From: an uncultured Pseudomonadales bacterium
GTDB taxonomy: Bacteria > Pseudomonadota > Gammaproteobacteria > Pseudomonadales > Cellvibrionaceae
NCBI GenBank assembly: GCA_938048505.1
Contig: CALIUX010000323.1
Location: 1-16,909, forward strand
DNA: 16,909 bases
Direction of reading: 5' to 3'
Shown here: positions 8,073-13,952 of the stretch, piece by piece
Layout of the letters: every line of letters starts with the position of its first letter
How positions within the stretch are numbered: the first letter of the stretch is position 1
Notes under the pieces: generated by a model
What the model was told of the DNA's origin: nothing
Seen by the model: the letters and a program-made list of their open reading frames with translations, nothing else
Database searches by the model: none
Program-made: the position numbers and the translations under genes

Positions 8073-9428
8073 TCAGCTATTAACCGGTGTACGCATCGTT
8101 ACAAACTCTTCTGCTGCCGTTGGATGAATACCAATCGTGGCATCAAATTCAGCTTTGGTTGCACCAGCCTTAATCGCCACAGCAAGGCCTTGCATAATTT
8201 CACCAGCATCTGGACCGACCATATGCACACCAAGTATTTTATCAGTATCACCATCAACTAATAGCTTCATGAGCGTTCTTTCATCTGAGCCACTAATGGT
8301 ATGCTTAAGCGCTCTAAACTCGCTGCGGTATTTCACAACATTGCTGTACTTCTCACGAGCTTGTTCTTCTGTCATGCCCACAGTACCGATATTAGGCTGA
8401 CAGAATACAGCCGTTGCAATATTGGTATAGTCTATTTCACAAGGCTGGCCATCATAATAGTGACGCGCTAATGTCATGCCCTCTTCTAAGGCAACGGGTG
8501 TTAGCTCCATACCGCCAATCACATCCCCTACGGCTAAAATACTCGGCACAGATGTTTTAAATGTTTCATCAACAGCTATATAACCACGCTTGTTCAGCTC
8601 GACATTCATGCCCTCTGCAAATAAGTTATGCAAATGCGGCTTGCGACCTGTTGCATATAAAACAGCATCTGCTTCAATCACTTCACCTTGATTAGTCTGG
8701 ATATGCAGTGAACCATCGTCTTGTTTCTTAATAGCAGAAACGTCTGTATTAAACTGAAGATTAACGCCTTGCTTAGCAATTTCTTGTGCAGCAAAGTCAC
8801 GTACTTCTTGATCAAAACCTCGTAAAAATAAATCACCACGATACAACTGTGTAACTTGAGACCCTAAGCCATTAAAGATACCGGCAAATTCGACTGCAAT
8901 ATAGCCACCACCCACAACCACTATCCTTTTAGGGAATTCGGCTAAATCAAAGATTTCATTCGATGAGACCACATGCTCTTTACCTTCAACATCGGGCACA
9001 AATGGCCATCCACCTACGGCAATTAAAATGCGCTCACAACGATACTGTTGGCCATTAATCTCAACCGTGTGCTCATCAATAATTTTTCCGCGACCATTAA
9101 TGATCTGAACATTTGCTCCACCCAAGATGTTGTCGTAAATACCGTTTAGGCGGGTGATCTCAGCTTTTTTGTTGTCACGCAATGTTGCCCAATCAAAATG
9201 GGGTTCTGGTGTTGACCAGCCAAAGCCTTTAGCATTTTTGACTTGTTTAGAATATTCAGATGCATAAACGTACAGCTTCTTGGGAACGCACCCTACATTT
9301 ACACATGTTCCACCCATATAACGGTCTTCACAAATCGCAACTTTTGCACCAAAACTTGCAGCCATACGTGCAGCGCGTACACCGCCAGAACCTGCACCTA
9401 TTACCATTAAATCGTAATCATATGACAT
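8073..9428 (-). CDS. gor: Glutathione-disulfide reductase
   Basis: This cytoplasmic FAD enzyme reduces glutathione disulfide with NADPH. The 451-residue product has the usual family length. It starts with the FAD-binding V-I-G-A-G-S-G-G (9-16), then the redox pair C42 and C47 in G-G-T-C-V-N-V-G-C-V-P-K-K. A second Rossmann motif, V-V-V-G-G-G-Y-I-A-V-E, is followed by an R-x5-R pattern (Y-R-G-D-L-F-L-R-G-F-D), the NADPH signature of glutathione rather than lipoamide reductases. The catalytic base is in H-P-T-A-A-E-E near the C-terminus. The frame is open to 9485, but the start at 9428 is preferred: it begins M-S-Y-D-Y-D-L just before the FAD motif and has AGTAGG a few bases upstream, while the longer N-terminus is unlike the family. 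It lies downstream of prx5 on the same strand. Confidence 0.95.
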   Translation of the reverse strand: MSYDYDLMVIGAGSGGVRAARMAASFGAKVAICEDRYMGGTCVNVGCVPKKLYVYASEYSKQVKNAKGFGWSTPEPHFDWATLRDNKKAEITRLNGIYDNILGGANVQIINGRGKIIDEHTVEINGQQYRCERILIAVGGWPFVPDVEGKEHVVSSNEIFDLAEFPKRIVVVGGGYIAVEFAGIFNGLGSQVTQLYRGDLFLRGFDQEVRDFAAQEIAKQGVNLQFNTDVSAIKKQDDGSLHIQTNQGEVIEADAVLYATGRKPHLHNLFAEGMNVELNKRGYIAVDETFKTSVPSILAVGDVIGGMELTPVALEEGMTLARHYYDGQPCEIDYTNIATAVFCQPNIGTVGMTEEQAREKYSNVVKYRSEFRALKHTISGSDERTLMKLLVDGDTDKILGVHMVGPDAGEIMQGLAVAIKAGATKAEFDATIGIHPTAAEEFVTMRTPVNS

Positions 9429-9487
9429 AAAAAAACCTACTAAATTTTGTGAATATGGATGGAGATACTGGCATAACGCCAACAAAG

Positions 9488-9517
9488 CAGAAAAAGTAGA
9501 AAGGGGCCTAAGGCCCC
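9488..9517 (-). terminator. Short terminator-like hairpin between prx5 and gor
   Basis: GGGGCCT and AGGCCCC (9503-9517, one central base) form a compact GC-rich palindrome. On the minus strand it is followed by TTTCTACTTTTT. It could end the prx5 transcript, or let part of it read through into gor. Confidence 0.6.
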
Positions 9518-9543
9518 CGTATTATATTATGCAAGACTAGACA

Positions 9544-10077
9544 TTAGCCTTTCAAATAGTTCAGCATTGTCTCAGCATCGCTGACTTCAAACGGGTCTTC
9601 GGGGCAGTTATCCATCAGGCCTGGCTCAACAAATTGTGCTTTAATTTCACCGTCTACAACATGCATGCTATAGCGCCATGAGCGGTCGCCAAAACCTAGG
9701 TTTTCTTTTTTAACCAGCATGCCCATTAGGCGAGTAAAGTCTGCATTACCATCGGGTAACATTTTCACCTGCGAAACACCCAGCTTAATACCCCACTGGA
9801 ACATAGTGAAAGCATCGTTCACGCTGAGGCAGTAAATATCATCAACGCCTTGCGCTTTAAATGCATCAAACTGTGCTTCATAGCCGGGTAAGTGAGTGCT
9901 AGAGCAAGTAGGTGTGAAGGCACCAGGAAGCGCGACAATAATGACGCTCTTGCCTTTGAAGATGTCATCACTGGTGACATCTTGCCAACGAAAGGGGTTG
10001 TCACCGCTAAGGCTTTCATCGCGTACACGCGTTTTAAAAGTAACTTGAGGGACAACAGGATTAGATAAATGGCTCAT
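9544..10077 (-). CDS. Peroxiredoxin of the Prx5 (AhpE/PrxV-like) group
   Basis: This 177-residue thiol peroxidase reduces hydrogen peroxide and organic peroxides. The signature is P-G-A-F-T-P-T-C-S-S-T-H-L-P-G-Y, with peroxidatic C58. The next segments, including V-N-D-A-F-T-M-F-Q-W and the late F-E-V-S-D-A-E-T-M-L, are typical of Prx5. Two further cysteines, C83 and C158, are present; C158 near the C-terminus is a candidate resolving residue. Some bacterial Prx5 enzymes carry a fused glutaredoxin domain; this one does not. The gor gene follows on the same strand, suggesting that glutathione, via a glutaredoxin, is the reductant, though this is inferred. CGGAG lies a few bases upstream of the ATG. 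The leader also holds an imperfect 11-base tandem repeat (10092-10113). Confidence 0.92.
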   Translation of the reverse strand: MSHLSNPVVPQVTFKTRVRDESLSGDNPFRWQDVTSDDIFKGKSVIIVALPGAFTPTCSSTHLPGYEAQFDAFKAQGVDDIYCLSVNDAFTMFQWGIKLGVSQVKMLPDGNADFTRLMGMLVKKENLGFGDRSWRYSMHVVDGEIKAQFVEPGLMDNCPEDPFEVSDAETMLNYLKG

Positions 10078-10430
10078 AATAAGCTCCGCTCGTTTAATAA
10101 GAGTTTAATAAGGTGGCGCTACAAAGCGTTTTGATTCAACGCGACTCGTTGTTCAGTTCCAGAATAGCTAACTATAGACAATAGATAAAATAAATAGATA
10201 TTATCAAATCGATAGATTTTTACTTAAATAAATCAATTTCGACAAATTTATAGATTTAAGCAATATAAAAATCATGATTATTCATTGATGATTCACACCC
10301 TCTCGTTATGCTTAGGCAATACTCATTTTATGGCCGCTGCGCACAATTATTCACCTATATTGAGTACTGGCCCACGTCAAAAACATAATAAGTACTTTTA
10401 TTAAACCAATAGCAGAGATATTCCGGCAAG
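10078..10430. other. AT-rich divergent intergenic region with ATAGAT repeats
   Basis: This region separates the divergent prx5 and lipoprotein genes. ATAG or CTAT elements occur at 10164, 10172, 10174, 10181, 10194, 10212 and 10250, four of them as ATAGAT (10181, 10194, 10212, 10250). CAAATCGATAGATTT (10205-10219) and CAAATTTATAGATTT (10243-10257) form a 13-of-15 direct repeat, 38 bases apart. A small hairpin GCGTT/AACGC lies at 10126-10142. ATAG/CTAT boxes recall OxyR sites and the neighbour is a peroxidase, but the spacing does not follow the regular OxyR pattern. No gene is evident. Confidence 0.4.
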
Positions 10431-11174
10431 ATGCACCTGACTCAACGCGCCCTTCATACCATTACATTCCTAAGCCTCATCTTATCAATAAGCATAGTAC
10501 TGAGCGGCTGCGCCGCCATGAGCAAAAAAGAATGCTTAACAGCTGACTGGCAAGCCATTGGTTATGAGCAAGGCGCACAGGGCCATAACGCTTCAGGCTT
10601 TGAGCGTTTCAGAAAGTCCTGCGCCAAACATACGGTCACAGCTGACTTTAACCATTTTTTATCAGGGCATAACAAAGGGCTTGCACACTATTGCACCTTT
10701 GATAATGGCTTAGCATTGGGCCAGAAAGGAAAAACGTACAACACAGTTTGCCCACGCCAGACCTACCCCAGCTTTGATGAAGGCTATCGAGCGGGTATTT
10801 ACCAGTACTGTGATTACAATACGGGCTATGAAAAAGGGCTGGGCGGCTACGATGCTGATACAACCTGCCCGGCCCATACCTTCACGAGCTATGCACGAGG
10901 GTACAAAAAAGGAACTGAAAAGCATGCAGTGCAAGAAAGAATTGACTATTTGGCGTCTGATCTTCGTCAAATTGAACTAGAGCTAGAGCAACTCAAAAAG
11001 GATATTCAAAAAACAGAAGGCATCTTAATCGGCGAAAACACTACAGCTGCCGAACGAAAATCAGCTCTTGATGATAATCGACGCTACAAACAACGTTATC
11101 ATGCCTTGGATAATGACTACCATGATCTTGAAGAAGAAATTGAGGATTATGAAAGGGAGTATGACAGGCTATAA
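10431..11174 (+). CDS. DUF2799 outer-envelope lipoprotein with coiled-coil tail
   Basis: A signal peptide with a lipobox (L-S-G-C, lipidated C27) is followed by the DUF2799 pattern: K-K-E-C-L-T-A-D-W then G-Y-x2-G. Glycine-spaced repeats continue to about residue 165. Six more cysteines (35, 64, 88, 107, 127, 146) in the exported part suggest disulfides. Two copies of a 22-residue unit (87-108 and 126-147), each starting Y-C and ending C-P, are 39 residues apart. Residues 165-247 form a charged helix rich in E, K, L and D, probably a coiled coil longer than most family members carry. Function is unknown. The ribosome site is weak, so the start rests on the signal peptide. A short perfect hairpin (11188-11202) follows without a T run. 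Confidence 0.85.
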   Translation: MHLTQRALHTITFLSLILSISIVLSGCAAMSKKECLTADWQAIGYEQGAQGHNASGFERFRKSCAKHTVTADFNHFLSGHNKGLAHYCTFDNGLALGQKGKTYNTVCPRQTYPSFDEGYRAGIYQYCDYNTGYEKGLGGYDADTTCPAHTFTSYARGYKKGTEKHAVQERIDYLASDLRQIELELEQLKKDIQKTEGILIGENTTAAERKSALDDNRRYKQRYHALDNDYHDLEEEIEDYEREYDRL

Positions 11175-11507
11175 ATGCCACAAGATAAAGTCATATTGAC
11201 TTCTACCCTTTCGCACGGCACGTTCACTGAGAGGCATCAAAATAAAAAAATATAAATACTTATTATTCTCTATGCTAAATAGCAGAATTGTATTTATTTT
11301 TTAAAAACGCTATTTTCTTTTTTATACCGGTATTTTTACCGGTAATTTACTCAGCACAAAAAGAGCATAAAGTCTTATTACAAAGTAGCATTTCTGATGT
11401 TTTTTCATTTTTTTACATTTCATAAATATTATGATGATTAAAATATTTGCAACACAGAAAGTGTTATTTTGCACTACACACTTTGCACTAAAAAGGGAGA
11501 GGCTTCA
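11175..11507. other. AT-rich region upstream of the BLUF operon with operator-like repeats
   Basis: No gene is evident. The palindrome TACCGGTA occurs twice, at 11335-11342 and 11347-11354, with TTTT between; it can be read as a two-site operator or an 8-bp hairpin. AACAC/GTGTT (11451-11465) forms a small hairpin. TTTGCACTA is repeated directly at 11468-11476 and 11482-11490, 14 bases apart and ending 17 bases before the -35 of the BLUF promoter, where an activator could bind. GGGAGAGG at 11495-11502 duplicates the real ribosome site at 11547-11554. Confidence 0.45.
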
Positions 11508-11537
11508 TTGACATACAACCTGCACAACTTGTAAAAT
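11508..11537 (+). promoter_or_regulatory. Promoter of the BLUF-GTPase-roadblock operon
   Basis: TTGACA (11508-11513) and TAAAAT (11532-11537) are separated by 18 bases, giving a start near 11544. This leaves an 18-base leader holding the ribosome site AGGGAGAGG (11546-11554), seven bases before the ATG. An inverted repeat ACTTGT/ACAAGT (11527-11532/11540-11545) spans the -10, an operator-like position. Confidence 0.7.
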
Positions 11538-11561
11538 AAACAAGTAGGGAGAGGTTCATAG

Positions 11562-12407
11562 ATGTCAATAAAATGTGTCGCTTATACAAGCAAACTCAGT
11601 ATCGATTTAACCGATAAGAATTACTCCTCTGAGATTATCAAGATCGTCAACAAATCTCGTATAAATAATAAAAACCTTGGTGTAACAGGTATTTTGCTTT
11701 TTTCTGGAAGCCATGTCTTTCAGTACCTTGAAGGTGATAACGATACCATTGCAACACTCTTGTATCGCATAAAAAAAGATAGCCGCCACCAATTTCATTC
11801 CCTTGCACTGCATAAAACAGGGGATAAAAGGCTATTCCCAACGTGGAATATGCGCTTAATATCTCCTAATACAGCCAGTCAGCGAAAAGTTATTGGTAAA
11901 ATATGCGATCACTATAAAGTGGTGCTCGATCTTGACGGGTTTCAATTAGAAGATGAGCTGGTTAAAGGCACTCCATCACCAGTAGTCGTGCCTTTGCTAC
12001 AGTCTCATGCACAGAACGTTCAAAAGGACTCGCAGCAAAAAAAGCAGGCTTTAAAGCCTACAAGTAAGGTACCTTTTGAGGGTTACCTGCTAGAGCTCAA
12101 ATCGTGGCCCCGGCCAAGAACACTCAATGAAAATAAAGGCATTCTTCAGCTATGCTCTGCACTATCCGCAAAGCCTTGCACACTGAACCATCTAAGAGCG
12201 CAGTCTATTTACTCGCATGATGAAGACCTTATTAATGCACTAAATCTATTAGATAGATTAAATTTTTTAATACGCACTCAAGACAAATCACAATTAGGCC
12301 AAGAACCCTTGCAGCTCAATACAAAAATCAAAAAAAATAACGATGTCAAAAATCGCTTTAGTCAAGCGATAAAACGCTTCATTCATTCTGCAAAGCTAGG
12401 GTCTTAA
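11562..12407 (+). CDS. BLUF blue-light receptor with unassigned C-terminal module
   Basis: Residues 1-100 form a complete BLUF domain, which binds FAD and senses blue light by rearranging hydrogen bonds. The conserved set is present at AppA-like spacing: Y8, N36, Q54 in V-F-Q-Y-L-E-G, W95 and M97, plus V-T-G-I-L-L-F (41-47) and D-S-R-H (73-76). Residues 101-125 look like the usual capping helices. A Q/K/S-rich linker (about 135-168) leads to about 110 residues that match no output domain I recognise: S-W-P-R-P-R, then helical L-x2-L patterns suggestive of a small winged-helix fold, then a basic C-terminus. No GGDEF, EAL or cyclase domain is present. The stop codon abuts the ATG of the GTPase gene, so the two are almost certainly translationally coupled and functionally linked. 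Confidence 0.9.
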   Translation: MSIKCVAYTSKLSIDLTDKNYSSEIIKIVNKSRINNKNLGVTGILLFSGSHVFQYLEGDNDTIATLLYRIKKDSRHQFHSLALHKTGDKRLFPTWNMRLISPNTASQRKVIGKICDHYKVVLDLDGFQLEDELVKGTPSPVVVPLLQSHAQNVQKDSQQKKQALKPTSKVPFEGYLLELKSWPRPRTLNENKGILQLCSALSAKPCTLNHLRAQSIYSHDEDLINALNLLDRLNFLIRTQDKSQLGQEPLQLNTKIKKNNDVKNRFSQAIKRFIHSAKLGS

Positions 12408-12956
12408 ATGAGTGCAGTCAAAGACTATAAAAAATTGGCTATTGTTGGTGAAGTAGGGTCAGGTAAAACACAATTGATTAGCACTATCAGTGAGATAGCG
12501 CCTCTTGAAACAGAAGCCCGGTCCTCTGTAGATATAGGAAAGGAATTTACGACGGTTGGCATTGACTATGGTCGATTACAGCTTGGCAAGGGTATGGCGC
12601 TAGGCTTATACGGGCTGCCAGGCCAATCGCGCTATTCTTTTTTATGGGATATTGTTCGTGATGGATTATGGGGCTTACTCATATTAGTTAAATATGGCGA
12701 GCACTTTCATGAAGACGTTTTTTTATCTGTCATCAAACACTTTGATATTGTTGCCTTACAGACACCTATTGTCATTGGCGTTAGTCATAGCGAATCATTA
12801 TCTGATGACGATATTGACGCAATAGCCTCTAAGATCGAGAGCGCGTTGCAAACAATTGGCATCACCGCCCCTATTCTCACAGTGGATCCAAGAAAAGTAG
12901 AGTCATGCTTATCGGTACTCGAATTACTGGATTATTTAAGTCGCTACCGAAATTAA
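12408..12956 (+). CDS. MglA/COG2229-like small GTPase
   Basis: This 182-residue protein is a Ras-like P-loop GTPase of the bacterial MglA/COG2229 type, which work as switches with roadblock partners. G1 is G-E-V-G-S-G-K-T (14-21), switch I has T48/T49 in T-T-V-G-I-D, and G3 is Y-G-L-P-G-Q (68-73). As in this bacterial group, the G3 aspartate is missing and P-G-Q-x-R-Y-x-F-L-W follows. The usual N/T-K-x-D guanine motif is degenerate, S-H-S-E-S (126-130), so guanine specificity may be weakened or achieved otherwise. There is no lipidation signal or membrane helix, so it is cytosolic. It directly follows the BLUF gene and precedes two roadblock genes, an MglA-with-MglB-like layout. Nucleotide binding is likely; GTPase activity is inferred. 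Confidence 0.87.
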   Translation: MSAVKDYKKLAIVGEVGSGKTQLISTISEIAPLETEARSSVDIGKEFTTVGIDYGRLQLGKGMALGLYGLPGQSRYSFLWDIVRDGLWGLLILVKYGEHFHEDVFLSVIKHFDIVALQTPIVIGVSHSESLSDDDIDAIASKIESALQTIGITAPILTVDPRKVESCLSVLELLDYLSRYRN

Positions 12957-12969
12957 GAAGGTCACACCA

Positions 12970-13371
12970 GTGAATTCAAGCGAGCAATTAAATAGTGCCT
13001 GCCAACTTTTAGGTAAGGCATACTGCAAAAAATACCCTGACATAGAACTCATTGCCCTTGCCACAACAGATGGCTTTATCATCTCTCATTTAAGTAATGG
13101 CATTAAGCCTATTGAGATGGATAAATTAGCAGCAGCAGTCAGTACATTTTTTTCGGTAGGCGATGCAGTCTCTCGCCAAATACTCGGGAAAAATTTTGAT
13201 TTAACATTCATTGAAACACAAGCCGGAAACTTTGTTTTAACGGCTCTTCATTTTCAAGACAAAGACTTTGTCTTAGCTATTTCAGCCAATATTAATATGA
13301 ATATAGCCAATTTCCGTCATGTCATTAAGCGTTTTGCCAATGACATTCTTGAAAACGCCAATAGAATTTAA
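12970..13371 (+). CDS. Roadblock/LC7 protein, MglB-like (first copy)
   Basis: The 133-residue product fits the roadblock/LC7 fold: an N-terminal helix, I-A-L-A-T-T-D-G-F-I-I (28-38), a central helix around A-A-A-V-S-T-F-F-S-V-G-D-A-V (54-67), then strands T-F-I-E-T and F-V-L-T-A-L and a final helix. Such proteins dimerise and bind Ras-like GTPases; MglB acts as a GTPase-activating protein for MglA. A partner role for the GTPase 13 bases upstream is therefore likely. The start is a GTG, chosen because AAGAAGG lies eight bases upstream and the domain begins just after it. Confidence 0.83.
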   Translation: MNSSEQLNSACQLLGKAYCKKYPDIELIALATTDGFIISHLSNGIKPIEMDKLAAAVSTFFSVGDAVSRQILGKNFDLTFIETQAGNFVLTALHFQDKDFVLAISANINMNIANFRHVIKRFANDILENANRI

Positions 13372-13379
13372 TAAAGATC

Positions 13380-13407
13380 CCTGAGAAAATATTATTATCT
13401 TTTCAGG
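13380..13407 (+). other. Intra-operon hairpin between the two roadblock genes
   Basis: CCTGAGAA (13380-13387) pairs with TTTTCAGG (13400-13407) with one G-U pair. No T run follows, so it is not a normal terminator. It sits in the operon's only sizeable gap and could be a processing or stability element that sets the level of the last gene. Confidence 0.35.
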
Positions 13408-13446
13408 TAACCATGCATCACAATCTATTTACATAGGATTTTAATT

Positions 13447-13809
13447 ATGAGCAACATTGAAGAAACACTAACAGGCTTAATCAATATCGATGGTGCATTA
13501 GGCTGTGCTATTGTCGATTACACCTCAGGTATGATGCTAGGATCACAAGGTGGTGGCGTTGATTTAGAACTCGCTGCGGCAGGCAATAGTGATGTTGTTA
13601 AAGCAAAGATTAAAACAATGGAATCACTCGGCATTAAAGGTGACATCGAAGATATGATGATCACACTTGAAGATCAACTTCACATTATTCGCCCAAGCAT
13701 CATTAATGAAGGATTATTCATTTATTTAGTATTAGATAAAAAGCGCGCCAACCTCGCCCTTGCACGCCGCAATGTATCGCAGCTAGAAAAAACATTGCAA
13801 AGAGTATAA
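13447..13809 (+). CDS. Roadblock/LC7-like protein (second, divergent copy)
   Basis: This 120-residue protein has a roadblock-like pattern: a short helix, then I-D-G-A-L-G-C-A-I-V-D-Y-T-S-G-M-M-L-G (14-32), a helix with A-A-A-G-N-S-D-V-V-K-A-K, and strands M-M-I-T-L-E and Q-L-H-I-I-R-P. A basic helix at the end contains K-R-A-N-L-A-L-A-R-R. It differs clearly from the first roadblock protein, so the two are paralogues with probably distinct jobs, for example a GTPase regulator and a scaffold. It lies 75 bases after the first copy, with AGGA eight bases before its ATG, and ends the operon. Confidence 0.8.
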   Translation: MSNIEETLTGLINIDGALGCAIVDYTSGMMLGSQGGGVDLELAAAGNSDVVKAKIKTMESLGIKGDIEDMMITLEDQLHIIRPSIINEGLFIYLVLDKKRANLALARRNVSQLEKTLQRV

Positions 13810-13824
13810 GGCCTAGTAGCCTCT

Positions 13825-13860
13825 CAAAAAAGGCCACACTGCATTATGCAATGTGGCCTT
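13825..13860. terminator. Strong hairpin between the convergent roadblock and symporter genes
   Basis: AAGGCCACA (13830-13838) pairs with TGTGGCCTT (13852-13860), and TGCAT/ATGCA pairs inside. On the minus strand it runs straight into six T, so it is a standard terminator for the symporter gene. On the plus strand it lacks a T run but could still slow or stop transcription leaving the BLUF operon. Confidence 0.8.
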
Positions 13861-13952
13861 CATCAATTTCACAATCTAAATGCAGTGCCTGAAAGGCGAT
13901 CGCTTTAAATTTTAAACACTTCTTTTAAGCTTTTTAAACACTATACCTTAAA

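Noticed and set aside
9429..9485. Longer gor start adding 19 residues
   Set aside because: The added residues lack family similarity, and the start at 9428 has a good ribosome site just before the FAD motif.
11188..11202. AAGTCA/TGACTT hairpin after the lipoprotein gene as a terminator
   Set aside because: A six-pair AT-rich stem with no following T run is too weak to call.
11508..11534. Eight-codon TTG-started leader peptide preceded by GGGAGAGG
   Set aside because: The TTG and ACA are the -35 TTGACA of a good promoter, and the frame ends before the likely transcript start near 11544, so it would not be in the operon message.
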